A DNA stretch of 64,000 nucleotides from an uncultured Bacteroidota bacterium (GCA_937873155.1 CALMVZ010000013.1:310001-374000), one strand, 5' to 3'. Shown: positions 16,335 through 24,802, numbered from the stretch's first letter. A program made the numbers and translations. Notes: a model not told the origin generated them from the sequence alone.

Positions 16335-17930
16335 TTAGTGGTGTATCTCATCTTGGATATCAATTTTCTTCAGATCTCCTGTCGCAGGACCATTTATCAA
16401 TTTCCCGTCAGTTGTAAACCGTGAGCCATGCATTGGACAGTCAAATGATTTTTCATCTGCGTTCCATTGCAGGATGCCCCCGAGGTGAGGGCAAACCCCG
16501 GTGCACGCGTGTACATTACCATTCACGTCTTTATACACTGCGATCTTTTTCATGTTTACATTTATTACTGCACCTTCACCGGCTTTCAGGTCATTAGTTT
16601 CTTTTACATCTCCGGGAGTTACCCAATCAATGTATTGTGCGGTCATATTTCCTGCTTCATGCAAATAAGCACCTGTCGTTTTCATGGTAATTCGTGAAGG
16701 GTCATAAATATCTTCCCAGGAATTTTTCTTACCGGTGATCAGATCTGTTATAAGAATTCCACCAATGGTACAATGTGTCATTCCGTTCCCTGAATCACCT
16801 GTGATGATATAAATATTATCATCTCCGGGATTCCTTCCAATGAAAGCTAATGAATCAATAGGTTCCATTACCTGGCCCGACCACTTGTAGTCTGCAATTC
16901 CGAAATCTGTAAATCTTTTTCTTGTCCAATCAATTAATTTGTCATATCGGTCCTCTTCAGGAATGTTTTCCGTATCAGCTTGCCCGACTTTGTGATCTTC
17001 TCCTCCTGAAATAAGCAGATCATTTGTTTCATCAAACGGTACTACTCTTACATAGTGGTAAGGTTTGGATATCCACTTTGAATCCTGGTCACCTGTATCC
17101 CACCACAGTGAATGATGTAGTTTTCCTTTTGGGATCTTACCCGCTATCACATAAGTTCGGTAAGGCCATTGTTTAGTATGCATAGCCACCCAATCATTCA
17201 CGGGTGTATTGGTAGCAACAACAATATGTTTCGCTTTTATTTCATAACCATTAGCTTTTGCCCCGGTTTTCGAAATATGTTCTGCTCTTGTTTCTGTATA
17301 AATTTCACCTCCCATATTGATGATCGCTTCTGCAAGGCCGGCAAGATATTTCATGATATGGAATTGCGCTTGCCCGCAGAATTTAATGGCCCATTTTCCT
17401 TGTTCGGATTCAACGCCGGGGATGGATTCAAGCATTTCAATTCTTAAACCGGCTTCTTTAGCTGAAGCATATTCTTTTTCGAGGGATTCTTTTTTATCAG
17501 TAGAATGGAGGAATAAATAGCCATCAATACGTTTGAAATTGCAATCTATATTTTCATATTTTACGGTATTCTCTACCCATTGAATTGCCGACATATGACT
17601 GCTGGCGATACGTCGCGTTTTTTCTTTTCCATACAAATTTTCAAGCGTGTAGTAACGATCATCCAATGCACAGGTCAGATGCGCAGTGGTGCGACCGGTT
17701 TCACCGCTTCCTAAATAACCATCTTCAACCAAAACAACTTTTCGTCCCGCTTTTAATAGGCAATACGCAGTTGTTAGCCCTGCAAGGCCGCCGCCGATCA
17801 CAAGCACATCTGTGTCATGGTTATTCTGAAGTTTTTTAAATGATAATGGCCGGACACCGGTTGTCCAGTATGGTTTGTTTTCGCCTGAAGTTATATTGCT
17901 GTTAATTGGTTCTAAGATTGGTGAGTCCAT
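16335..17930 (-). CDS. FAD-dependent oxidoreductase with C-terminal Rieske domain
   Basis: A 531-residue fusion. The N-terminal 420 residues are a DAO-type flavoenzyme: VLVIGGGLAGL (42-52) binds FAD, GRTTAHLTCALDDRYY follows, and GDSGNGMTHC near the end of the domain closes the FAD site. Residues 440-531 are a Rieske [2Fe-2S] domain with C480-x-H482 and C498-xx-H501 as ligands. This fusion is a known flavoprotein class of unknown substrate, thought to pass electrons from the cluster to FAD. No signal peptide. It is apparently monocistronic. A downstream segment of about 110 bases separates it from the repeat-protein gene. Confidence 0.88.
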   Translation of the reverse strand: MDSPILEPINSNITSGENKPYWTTGVRPLSFKKLQNNHDTDVLVIGGGLAGLTTAYCLLKAGRKVVLVEDGYLGSGETGRTTAHLTCALDDRYYTLENLYGKEKTRRIASSHMSAIQWVENTVKYENIDCNFKRIDGYLFLHSTDKKESLEKEYASAKEAGLRIEMLESIPGVESEQGKWAIKFCGQAQFHIMKYLAGLAEAIINMGGEIYTETRAEHISKTGAKANGYEIKAKHIVVATNTPVNDWVAMHTKQWPYRTYVIAGKIPKGKLHHSLWWDTGDQDSKWISKPYHYVRVVPFDETNDLLISGGEDHKVGQADTENIPEEDRYDKLIDWTRKRFTDFGIADYKWSGQVMEPIDSLAFIGRNPGDDNIYIITGDSGNGMTHCTIGGILITDLITGKKNSWEDIYDPSRITMKTTGAYLHEAGNMTAQYIDWVTPGDVKETNDLKAGEGAVINVNMKKIAVYKDVNGNVHACTGVCPHLGGILQWNADEKSFDCPMHGSRFTTDGKLINGPATGDLKKIDIQDEIHH

Positions 17931-18030
17931 GCTATAATGTTTTCTTATAAAGTTATTGCAACAAGTAGGAATTGAGTTACATCTTTCATGTTAATCAGTT
18001 GCATCATTAACATGGAGTGAAAGAAAATAA

Positions 18031-18067
18031 AAAACCGCCAGGCATAACGCATGACGGCTTCTTTTTT
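18031..18067 (-). terminator. Rho-independent terminator of the 18080-18523 gene
   Basis: An imperfect hairpin (CCGCCAGGC against GCATGACGG, two mismatches, loop ATAAC) lies just after the stop, and is followed on the transcribed (minus) strand by a T-run. Confidence 0.5.
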
Positions 18068-18079
18068 AAATTTTGTTTC

Positions 18080-18523
18080 TTACTTCGAGCTGGTCTTATC
18101 CGCGTTGGTCTTTAAACCCCAGATCTCAACTCCTGCTTTTTCATCTTTTCGGTTAGGAAGTGTTTTGTAAACGAATTCAATCTTTTTAAGATCACGTTCA
18201 CCGCCATCAATATCAATTTGACGGCTTTCTCCATTCATTTTAAGAGGCATTGCAACATCTACATGTTGTTTTCCACCATCTTCAAAATAAATTTCAAGGT
18301 TCACTAAGTCGACAGGAGCATCAGTCACCTTGATCTTGATAGATGCGAATTTATCAGCGCCCATAATTACCACTTCATCTTTTTCTTTTTTAAAGCTTAC
18401 TGTGGTTTCGGCGATCTTATGCCAACCGCTCTTATCAGTTACAATAACTGCCGGCTTTTGTGCGCTTGCAGTTTTACATAATCCTGTAGTAGCAAGGAAA
18501 ATGATCAAAAGTACTTTTTTCAT
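18080..18523 (-). CDS. Small exported protein, DUF2541-like
   Basis: A 147-residue protein with a signal peptide (1-21, ASAQ) and a compact beta-rich mature part: WHKIAETTVSF, VVIMGADKFASIKIKV, VNLEIYFEDG, SRQIDIDGGERDLKKIEFVYKT, GVEIWGLK. The final strand pair resembles DUF2541, a small exported family of unknown function; I give this with moderate certainty. It carries its own terminator and an ACCGAT-class promoter with a perfect -7 box, so it is a single-gene unit. Confidence 0.7.
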   Translation of the reverse strand: MKKVLLIIFLATTGLCKTASAQKPAVIVTDKSGWHKIAETTVSFKKEKDEVVIMGADKFASIKIKVTDAPVDLVNLEIYFEDGGKQHVDVAMPLKMNGESRQIDIDGGERDLKKIEFVYKTLPNRKDEKAGVEIWGLKTNADKTSSK

Positions 18524-18555
18524 TTGTCTAAAGTTTAAGTTAATATTAATTTAGG

Positions 18556-18599
18556 CAAATGTAGAATGTGTGAAGGGCGGCAACTGAAAAAATCGGTAA
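18556..18599 (-). promoter_or_regulatory. ACCGA-class promoter of the DUF2541-like gene
   Basis: TTTACCGATTT (core at 18597) is followed 34 nt later by a consensus -7 box TACATTTG (18563-18556), about 32 bases before the ATG at 18523. Confidence 0.65.
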
Positions 18600-18663
18600 A
18601 CCCGATAATTGATAAGGATAAAACCGAAATTCTTTGGACGGAAATGGAAATTGATGATGCGAA

Positions 18664-19065
18664 TTAATTTTTTTCCAGGATGGAAAGTTCTGATCCTAAT
18701 TCTTCCATAGCTTTTTTACAGACCACTTCCAGTTCTGAAAATAATTTTTTGATCTCTTTTGGCTGTTCTTGTTTGGCTGCAAGATCCTGGATCTTTCTTG
18801 CCATGTTCTCATATTTGGAATCCATGCCAAGCATTGGAAAAGAAGGGAGCATAGAATGAGCCGCGTTTTTTACTGCGCGCCAGTTATTTTTTTCAATACC
18901 AAGGCTCAGATCGCCAAGTAACTTTGGAGTTTCTTCGAGATATGCTTTCAGCATTACTATCATCCCTTCCCGGTTACCCAAAGTCAGTTCTTTCAAATAA
19001 CTGAAATTGACGTAAGCCGGATTCTTATCTAAGGTGGCCTTATTCTCTTTTGGATCGTTCTTCAT
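18664..19065 (-). CDS. Hpt-domain phosphotransfer protein
   Basis: A 133-residue soluble helical protein. The motif AAHSMLPSFPMLGM (69-82) with H70 is the phosphorylated-histidine helix of Hpt domains, which relay phosphate between histidine kinases and response regulators. The rest is helical, with an acidic N-terminus. There is no kinase gene in the window; the nearest potential partners are the two LytTR response regulators at 19200 and 21200. Promoter upstream is of the ACCGAAT class. Confidence 0.83.
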   Translation of the reverse strand: MKNDPKENKATLDKNPAYVNFSYLKELTLGNREGMIVMLKAYLEETPKLLGDLSLGIEKNNWRAVKNAAHSMLPSFPMLGMDSKYENMARKIQDLAAKQEQPKEIKKLFSELEVVCKKAMEELGSELSILEKN

Positions 19066-19117
19066 AATTGTCCTGATTCCCGAATGGTTAAAAATTCAAC
19101 CGGATTGGAAATTATAA

Positions 19118-19162
19118 CTAAGATAGAGAAATAATACAGTTTCAAACTAATTTATTCGGTTA
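19118..19162 (-). promoter_or_regulatory. ACCGAAT-class promoter of the Hpt gene
   Basis: TTAACCGAATAAA (core at 19160) is followed 35 nt later by TATCTTAG (19125-19118), about 52 bases before the ATG at 19065. Confidence 0.55.
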
Positions 19163-19199
19163 ATTTGGAGAAAAGATAGCCGTAGATCTGAAATAAGAG

Positions 19200-19922
19200 C
19201 TAAATAAGATTGATCTTCCGCAGAAGTTCTTTCTTATATTGTTCCCCGATCGGTAACGGATGTTTGCCTATATAAGCAGTTCCCTCTTCAATATTATCAA
19301 TATGTGAGAGCGATGTCAGATAAGAGCGGTGTAAACGGTAGAATTTATCCTGTGGTAATTTTTCTTCCATTCCTTTTAAAGTGATATGTACAGTTAACCG
19401 GGTATCGTTAGTGAAGATATTCACATAATCACCTAAAGCCTGAACATAAATGATGTCTTTTATCTTTACCTTGGTAAGTAAGGAATTGGAACGTACAAAA
19501 ATGTAATCTTTTTCTTTCGTGTTCGTTTCTACTTTTTGATCTTTATTCGCGTGTAATTCTTTTGCGCGGTCAACTGCTGCCATGAAACGTGATAAGCTTA
19601 CAGGTTTGATGATGTAATCAGCTACATTCAACTCAAAAGCTTCAACAGCGTAATCTTTTTTAGAAGTGATGAGGATCACGATAGGCCGTTTCTCCAGATT
19701 CTTTATTAATTCGATACCTGTCATGCCCGGCATTTCAACATCGAGGAAAACTAAGTCAATATCTTCTTTCTTCAGATAATTGAAAGCTTCAACAGGATTT
19801 TCGCATTCACCTTTTAATTCCAGGAATTCAACTTGGTCTACCAGTTGTTTTACCATTGCTCTTGAGAGCTTATTATCATCAACTATTATACATTTCATGT
19901 TGTGTGGTTTTGAGGTTTCCAT
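19200..19922 (-). CDS. LytTR-family response regulator
   Basis: A 240-residue regulator. Receiver domain (about 9-130): acidic pair in IIVDDNKLS, phospho-acceptor D61 in LVFLDVEMPGMTG, conserved ITSKKDYAVEAF. LytTR DNA-binding domain (about 135-240): YIFVRSNSLLTKVKIKDIIYVQALGDYVNIFT and FYRLHRSYLTSLSHI. Such proteins bind direct repeats in promoters. Starts at 19922 (METSKPHN) or 19898 (MKCIIVDD) are possible. It is a close paralogue of the gene at 21200-21913; no sensor kinase lies nearby. Confidence 0.92.
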   Translation of the reverse strand: METSKPHNMKCIIVDDNKLSRAMVKQLVDQVEFLELKGECENPVEAFNYLKKEDIDLVFLDVEMPGMTGIELIKNLEKRPIVILITSKKDYAVEAFELNVADYIIKPVSLSRFMAAVDRAKELHANKDQKVETNTKEKDYIFVRSNSLLTKVKIKDIIYVQALGDYVNIFTNDTRLTVHITLKGMEEKLPQDKFYRLHRSYLTSLSHIDNIEEGTAYIGKHPLPIGEQYKKELLRKINLI

Positions 19923-19938
19923 TATTACTTTTATGCAA

Positions 19939-19982
19939 CTAAACTATAAAGTTCATTTAGTGTTTATTGAGACTTTCGTTGA
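19939..19982 (-). promoter_or_regulatory. Candidate promoter of the first LytTR gene (AACGAA variant)
   Basis: AACGAAAG (core at 19980) is followed 34 nt later by TAGTTTAG (19946-19939). Same geometry as the ACCGAA class but weaker at both boxes. If real, the leader would favour the start codon at 19898. Confidence 0.35.
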
Positions 19983-20111
19983 ATAGGGCTTTTAAATAGC
20001 CCGGAACCGACCGGAAATAGGTGGTTTTTCCCAATTTATGTGAAACATTTGGATCCCGGGATCAGGGACAACACGAAGAGCGAATTTTTCTTGGCTTATA
20101 AAAAAGGGTAC

Positions 20112-20155
20112 TCACCGAATTCGACACCGATGAGCGGGATTTTGATATAAATTGC
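20112..20155 (+). promoter_or_regulatory. ACCGAAT-class promoter of the nucleotidyltransferase gene
   Basis: TCACCGAATTC (core at 20114) is followed 34 nt later by TAAATTGC (20148-20155), about 28 bases before the ATG at 20184. It is the one core member on the plus strand. Confidence 0.5.
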
Positions 20156-20183
20156 CATGGTTTAACAATCAAAAAAAATTATC

Positions 20184-21203
20184 ATGAAAATAATAGTACC
20201 TATGGCAGGTATGGGCAAGCGTATGAGGCCGCATACTTTAACAACACCAAAACCACTTCTTCCTATAGCAGGTAAATCAATTGTTCAGCGATTGGTGGAA
20301 GACATCATCAGTGTTTCAGGTGAAAAAGTAGATGAAATTGCATTTGTGATAAATCACCTTGGAAAGGAAACGGAGGAAAAGATCAAAAAGATAGCGATCG
20401 ATCTGAAAGCGAAAGCAAGTATCTTCTACCAGGAAGAGGCTTTAGGCACTGCGCACGCTATTCTATGTGCAAAGGAAGCTTTAAAAGGAAAAGTAATTGT
20501 AGCTTTCGCTGATACATTATTTAAGGCTGATTTTAAGCTGGACGATTCACGTGAAGGAATTATCTGGGTACAAAAAGTAGAAGATCCTAAACCTTTTGGT
20601 GTAGTAAAACTGAACGAGAAGAATATTATTACCGATTTTGTTGAAAAACCTGAACACTTTGTTTCTGATCTTGCCATTATTGGTATCTATTATTTTAAGG
20701 ATGGAGTAAATCTTAGAAAGGAATTGGAGTATCTGATCGAGAATAATATTAAAGATAAAGGCGAATTCCAATTGACCAGCGCTCTTGAGAATATGAAATC
20801 AAAAGGCGTTAAGTTCACTCCGGGACAAGTTACCGAGTGGCTCGATTGCGGGAATAAAGATTCAACGGTTCATACCAATCAGCGCATCCTTGAATTCAAC
20901 AGGGGAGAGGATCTTGTTTCGAAAACACATGTCTCACAAAATTCTGTGATCATTGAACCTTGTTATATAGGCGAGAATGTAAAGATCATCAATTCAGTTG
21001 TTGGTCCTTATGTTTCCATCGGACGCGATTCTGTTATTGAAGATTCTATAATAAAAAATACGATCGTTCAAAATAATGCAAAGATAACTGCGGCTAATAT
21101 CAGGAATTCAATGTTCGGGAATAGTATCGATTATAAAGATCATTACTCAGAACTTAGCATGGGTGATTTCAGTATACAACACAACGGAAGAAGCGGGGAT
21201 TAG
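20184..21203 (+). CDS. Sugar-phosphate nucleotidyltransferase
   Basis: A 339-residue enzyme. The N-terminal GT-A-like domain has VPMAGMGKRMRPHT (5-18) for nucleotide binding and PKPLLPIAGK (23-32) with the catalytic lysine; GTAHAI, AFADTLF and EKPEHF follow. The C-terminal part (about 240-325) shows hexapeptide-like left-handed beta-helix turns (SVIIEPCYIGENVKI, SVVGPYVSIG). It activates a sugar-1-phosphate to an NDP-sugar for glycan synthesis; glucose-1-phosphate with UTP or dTTP is likely but not provable here. The stop overlaps that of the convergent LytTR gene by 4 bases. Confidence 0.88.
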   Translation: MKIIVPMAGMGKRMRPHTLTTPKPLLPIAGKSIVQRLVEDIISVSGEKVDEIAFVINHLGKETEEKIKKIAIDLKAKASIFYQEEALGTAHAILCAKEALKGKVIVAFADTLFKADFKLDDSREGIIWVQKVEDPKPFGVVKLNEKNIITDFVEKPEHFVSDLAIIGIYYFKDGVNLRKELEYLIENNIKDKGEFQLTSALENMKSKGVKFTPGQVTEWLDCGNKDSTVHTNQRILEFNRGEDLVSKTHVSQNSVIIEPCYIGENVKIINSVVGPYVSIGRDSVIEDSIIKNTIVQNNAKITAANIRNSMFGNSIDYKDHYSELSMGDFSIQHNGRSGD

Positions 21204-21913
21204 AGCAGGTTCAGTTTTTTGAGTAATTCTTTTTTGTATTGTTCACCGATGGGAATGGAATGTTGTCCTATCCGGACTTCATTCTCTTCTATCTTTTCGA
21301 TATGATCGATCGCAACAATATAAGAACGGTGCAGCCTGAAGAATCTGGAAGGATCCAGTTTTTCTTCCATGCTTTTAAGTGTACTGTGTACAAGGTTATG
21401 TTTTGTACCTGAGAATATTTTCACGTAATCACCTAATGCCTGTACATAAAGTATATCCTGCAGTTTTATTTTAGTTAAAGCTGAATTAGAACGAACGAAA
21501 ATGTGATCCGAGTCTCCTCCTTCTTGAGCCCCTATTTTTTTATCCCTGATATCATTTATTTCTTTAGCTCTTTCAACCGCAACCATAAAACGGGAAAGGG
21601 TTACGGGTTTGACAATGTAATCAGCCACATTTAATTCAAAGGCTTCAACAGCGTACTCTTTTTTAGAACTCACTAAAATAATAATTGGCCGGTGTTTTAA
21701 ATTCTTAATGAATTCAAGCCCTGTCATCTCAGGCATTTCTATATCAAGAAAAATAAGATCTATAGGTTCTGTTTGAAGGTAGTTGAATGCTTCTACCGGG
21801 TTAGAACATTCTTTTTTAAGTGTAAGGAAATTAACCTGGCCGATCAGGATCGTCAGGGCTTTCCGGGCTACAAGGCTATCGTCAACTACAATACAATTCA
21901 TTGCTGCCATCAA
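21200..21913 (-). CDS. LytTR-family response regulator (paralogue)
   Basis: A 237-residue protein of the same architecture as the gene at 19200: receiver (about 5-125) with VVDDS, phospho-acceptor D in LIFLDIEMPEMTG, VSSKKEYAVEAF; LytTR domain (about 135-237) with HIFVRSNSALTKIKLQDILYVQALGDYVKIF and FFRLHRSYIVAIDHI. The long runs shared with the first copy point to a local duplication, with the nucleotidyltransferase gene between the copies. Starts at 21913 or 21901 (MNCIVVDD) fit. No kinase partner in the window. Confidence 0.92.
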   Translation of the reverse strand: MMAAMNCIVVDDSLVARKALTILIGQVNFLTLKKECSNPVEAFNYLQTEPIDLIFLDIEMPEMTGLEFIKNLKHRPIIILVSSKKEYAVEAFELNVADYIVKPVTLSRFMVAVERAKEINDIRDKKIGAQEGGDSDHIFVRSNSALTKIKLQDILYVQALGDYVKIFSGTKHNLVHSTLKSMEEKLDPSRFFRLHRSYIVAIDHIEKIEENEVRIGQHSIPIGEQYKKELLKKLNLL

Positions 21914-22000
21914 AATTAAGCATAAAGTTCAATAAATGGATTTGGAAAGGGGTTTTTAATCTCAAAATGGTAGAATTATCCTAAAAATTCTATAAATGAG

Positions 22001-22028
22001 AAAACGCATGGCTTCGGCCATGCGTTTT
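22001..22028 (-). terminator. Rho-independent terminator after the YtxH gene
   Basis: A perfect 12-base stem AAAACGCATGGC/GCCATGCGTTTT with a TTCG tetraloop. It lies downstream of the leftward lipoprotein/YtxH pair and upstream of the second LytTR gene. Confidence 0.85.
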
Positions 22029-22088
22029 TCTTAAATCGGAGCCTTTTTCAAATTAAGATATAAGAAAAAAGTTTTCAGTTTTTTTCTT

Positions 22089-22370
22089 TTAACCCATTGA
22101 AGTCTTGACATCCTTTTTAAACTCGTCGACTTTGGCTTTGCCATTTTGAAGCATGCCTTTCGATTCTGATTTTGCATCTTCGAATTTGTCGGTAAGATTG
22201 CTAACCAATTCATCGTATTTTTCTTTTAAAGCGTCTGTGTAATCTTCGCTTCTTTTAGCAATTTTTTTCCTTGTGTTAGAACCTTTATCCGGTGCTAACA
22301 GAACCCCTAGTAATGCACCGGCGGCTGCGCCTGCCAATACACCCAATAAAACTTTACCTGTGCTGCTCAT
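22089..22370 (-). CDS. YtxH-family small membrane protein
   Basis: A 93-residue protein with a Gly/Ala-rich membrane segment (about 6-27, LLGVLAGAAAGALLGVLLAP), then DKGSNTRKKIAKRSEDY and a charged amphipathic helix. This is the YtxH pattern, a general-stress-linked membrane protein group. It lies 57 bases downstream of the lipoprotein gene on the same strand and before a strong terminator, so the two probably form one transcript. Confidence 0.85.
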   Translation of the reverse strand: MSSTGKVLLGVLAGAAAGALLGVLLAPDKGSNTRKKIAKRSEDYTDALKEKYDELVSNLTDKFEDAKSESKGMLQNGKAKVDEFKKDVKTSMG

Positions 22371-22427
22371 GTTTTTGTTGTTTTTAGTTTATTAATTGAT
22401 TTATTTATGATTTGAATTGTATTTCTT

Positions 22428-23294
22428 TTAGCTTTTTACGATCACCAAATATTTTGATGCGCTCCAGAATTTTTCCGGATCGGTGATCACAATATTCTTC
22501 ACAATATTCTTTCCTTCTTTATCCATGGTGTAAGAACCGGCAGGATGAACGGTTATGATCTTCACATGATCGCCATTCACCGGAATAGTTCCCGTTTGCG
22601 TATAGTCGATCTTTGTGAATTTATTTGTATCAAAGTTCTCACTTAAAGCAGGAGTTTTCCCTATCCCGAGTAATCCGCCCTTTTTGTCGATCAGTCTTGC
22701 TTCCTGCAATTCTTTCGATTTCCCAACCACATAATAAGCGGTGTGTAGAGCGGTAACGTTTTCTTTGATCGTACCTTCTTTTGCGAGATTTTGTTGGGTT
22801 AAAGTATCAACCGACATTTTTAACTGTGCAACTTCTGAATCAAGTTGATTCAAGCGTTCATTCAGAGCAGTTAATTCGATATTTTTCTGTTCTAACTGGT
22901 TACTTAAGGTCAGGATCGTTTCATCCAACTGTTTGTTCTTGCGGCTCGATTTACTAAGTTTCTTTTTTAATGATGAGATTTCTTTTACATTCTCGCTCAT
23001 TAATGTATTGATAGCCTGTATTTCGTTGATGATCCTGTCTTTTTGAGCACGTTTCAGATCTTTCCCTTTTTCGGTAGTGGCGTAAATGATCTGTTGTTTA
23101 ACGGCAACAGAATCCAAATTACGTTCGATCTCATTAAAAGAAGCGAGTAATTCATTTATTGATTCATCGCGTTCTGTGGTGATCCTGATCAGCGAATCTT
23201 TTTCCGGATCAGGTGTGTTTGTTGCAACTTCTGTGTCTCTCGTATTACAAGCAGTAATTAATGCAAGACAGAAGATGGAAATAATGTTCTTCAT
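22428..23294 (-). CDS. Coiled-coil lipoprotein (Cbp1-type adhesin-like family)
   Basis: A 288-residue protein with a lipoprotein signal (ALITAC, C16). Residues about 30-185 are a long coiled coil (MSENVKEISSLKKKLSK, LEQKNIELTALNERLNQL). The C-terminal 100 residues form a globular domain: TAYYVVGKSKELQEARLIDKKGG, DYTQTGTIPVNG, and VITDPEKFWSASKYLVIV. I recall this layout from Bacteroidota lipoproteins annotated as Cbp1-family collagen-binding-like; binding is not shown by sequence. It is expressed from an ACCGAAT-class promoter and precedes the YtxH gene. Confidence 0.75.
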   Translation of the reverse strand: MKNIISIFCLALITACNTRDTEVATNTPDPEKDSLIRITTERDESINELLASFNEIERNLDSVAVKQQIIYATTEKGKDLKRAQKDRIINEIQAINTLMSENVKEISSLKKKLSKSSRKNKQLDETILTLSNQLEQKNIELTALNERLNQLDSEVAQLKMSVDTLTQQNLAKEGTIKENVTALHTAYYVVGKSKELQEARLIDKKGGLLGIGKTPALSENFDTNKFTKIDYTQTGTIPVNGDHVKIITVHPAGSYTMDKEGKNIVKNIVITDPEKFWSASKYLVIVKS

Positions 23295-23327
23295 AATTAT
23301 TTTAATTGTTTTTGTAATTGAATACGG

Positions 23328-23371
23328 TAAAAGTACTCGTGGATATAGCGACGTCTTTTTAAATTCGGTAA
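23328..23371 (-). promoter_or_regulatory. ACCGAAT-class promoter of the lipoprotein/YtxH pair
   Basis: TTTACCGAATTT (core at 23369) is followed 34 nt later by TACTTTTA (23335-23328), 33 bases before the ATG at 23294. A second TTTACCGTAT lies 41 nt downstream of the first and overlaps the -7 region. Confidence 0.65.
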
Positions 23372-23458
23372 AGAATTGTTTTTAATGGTTTAAACGCCCT
23401 TTGCTTTGTTTAAGAGTATGTATGCACTACTGACACAATAATCGCTTCCTCTGTGAAA

Positions 23459-23695
23459 TTATTTCAATGGCCCGGATACTTCTGGTAATTTATACTCGGG
23501 CTTATATTTTTTTATCATTTGGATTAGCGAATCATAATATTCCTTTAAGGTCTTCCTGTTTATATCGGGATCTTTCTCATCAGGATTGGTTTGTGTCATT
23601 TCAGGAATGAATTGTACTATCTCAGGATATCTCTCATTAATAGCCTGTGTAATGTTCATGATCCTTTGTGTAAGTGTTTTTTCTTCTGAGTCCAT
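23459..23695 (-). CDS. Small conserved-looking soluble protein
   Basis: A 78-residue soluble protein without signal peptide: an N-terminal helix (RIMNITQAINERYPEIVQFI), an acidic loop with NPDEKDPDINRKTLKEYYDSL, and a tail KPEYKLPEVSGPLK. I do not recognise a family. The composition, its own promoter of the ACCGAAT class and the fit of its length between promoter and next gene support a real gene. Confidence 0.65.
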   Translation of the reverse strand: MDSEEKTLTQRIMNITQAINERYPEIVQFIPEMTQTNPDEKDPDINRKTLKEYYDSLIQMIKKYKPEYKLPEVSGPLK

Positions 23696-23712
23696 AACTA
23701 TTGATTTTAATA

Positions 23713-23757
23713 TAAAAGTACATTATAGTTAAAGTATAGTGGATTGAAATTCGGTAA
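23713..23757 (-). promoter_or_regulatory. ACCGAAT-class promoter of the 78-residue gene
   Basis: ATTACCGAATTT (core at 23755) is followed 35 nt later by TACTTTTA (23720-23713), 17 bases before the ATG at 23695. The sequence around both boxes closely matches that of the lipoprotein promoter. Confidence 0.65.
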
Positions 23758-23906
23758 TGTTAAGTAATCGATAGCTTAAACGCGGAATCCGGAATGCGGG
23801 TATATCAACTGTTTTTTACCAATGAAAAATCATATGTTGTAAGAAAATCACCTTGTTAAAATTAGCAAAAGAACTTCTGTATGTACTAACGACTTAATAG
23901 TTGATG

Positions 23907-23950
23907 CAGGCGAATAAACCAATGAAACCGCAGCTGGTGATGTAATTTTG
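23907..23950 (+). promoter_or_regulatory. Candidate promoter of the porin-like gene (GGCGAATAA variant)
   Basis: GGCGAATAAA (at 23909) stands 34 nt before a consensus -7 box TAATTTTG (23943-23950). It keeps CGAATAAA of the class motif but not the first two bases. The ATG at 23979 is 28 bases downstream. Confidence 0.45.
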
Positions 23951-23978
23951 AATCATATAAAAATAAAAATCTGAAATT

Positions 23979-24785
23979 ATGAACAAGAAAATCACAACGG
24001 GAGCAGTCGCAATTTTAATTGCGTTCTTCTCTATGCCTCTGTCAGCTCAGGAAGTTGATACGGTGAAAGTAAAGGAAACACAGACGGTGATTCGTGATAC
24101 AGTTACAGTACATGACACAGTAGTAAAAGAAGTAGTAAGAGAAACCCCCAAGCAGGAGCCGGCAAAACCGGAACGTCCTCCGTTGCGCCATGGTGAGTTC
24201 GGTTTACGTTACATGCCAACATTCTCATCAATGTCGTTCAGGACCTATAACGGAGAAGTTGTTCAGGGTGATGTAAGCATGAGCCATGGCTTTGGTTTAA
24301 TGTTAGGGGCTAATTTCTCGAAAAATGTGGGGATACAGGCAGAAGCCAGTTATTTAGACATTTCCCAGAAATACAAAGACCAGGGTTTAAGCCGCCAGGT
24401 AAATGTAAGTTATCTGAACATCCCGATCATGTTATCATTGAATACTGATAAGACGAGGATGGTGAACTGGAACTTTGTTGCAGGTCCTCAGTTTGGTATT
24501 AATTTAGGTGCCAGTGTTCAAACTACAGGCGATGAAAATTCAGGAACATTAAGAGCTGTAGTAGGGGCGAAAGGAACAGATGTTGGTTTAGCTTTTGGTA
24601 CAGGGCTTGAATTTGCACTTAACAAAGCACACACAATGCGTGCTGACGTAGGTTACCGTGGGTATTATGGTTTGATCGATGCAAGTGCTGATCAAACTTC
24701 TAATAATCCGGATACTTATAATGTGTTGGTGAGAGCTTCCCGCTTTTATCACGCAGCTTATTTAGGATTGACCTGGTGCTTCTAA
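23979..24785 (+). CDS. Outer-membrane beta-barrel (porin-family, PorT-like)
   Basis: A 268-residue protein with a signal peptide (1-24, LSAQE), a Val/Thr repeat linker (TVIRDTVTVHDTVVKEV, about 35-52), a proline-rich stretch and a barrel (about 70-268) with GEFGLRYMPTF, GFGLMLGANFSKNVGIQAEASYL, MVNWNFVAGPQFGINLG and a final HAAYLGLTWCF strand. It fits the OMP_b-brl_2/PorT-like group of small barrels. Isolated gene with its own promoter and terminator. Confidence 0.8.
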   Translation: MNKKITTGAVAILIAFFSMPLSAQEVDTVKVKETQTVIRDTVTVHDTVVKEVVRETPKQEPAKPERPPLRHGEFGLRYMPTFSSMSFRTYNGEVVQGDVSMSHGFGLMLGANFSKNVGIQAEASYLDISQKYKDQGLSRQVNVSYLNIPIMLSLNTDKTRMVNWNFVAGPQFGINLGASVQTTGDENSGTLRAVVGAKGTDVGLAFGTGLEFALNKAHTMRADVGYRGYYGLIDASADQTSNNPDTYNVLVRASRFYHAAYLGLTWCF

Positions 24786-24802
24786 AAGCAAAAGTATTAT
24801 AT

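Noticed and set aside
19986-20002. GGGCT/AGCCC hairpin upstream of the first LytTR gene as a terminator
   Set aside because: The stem is five base pairs and there is no T-run on either strand.
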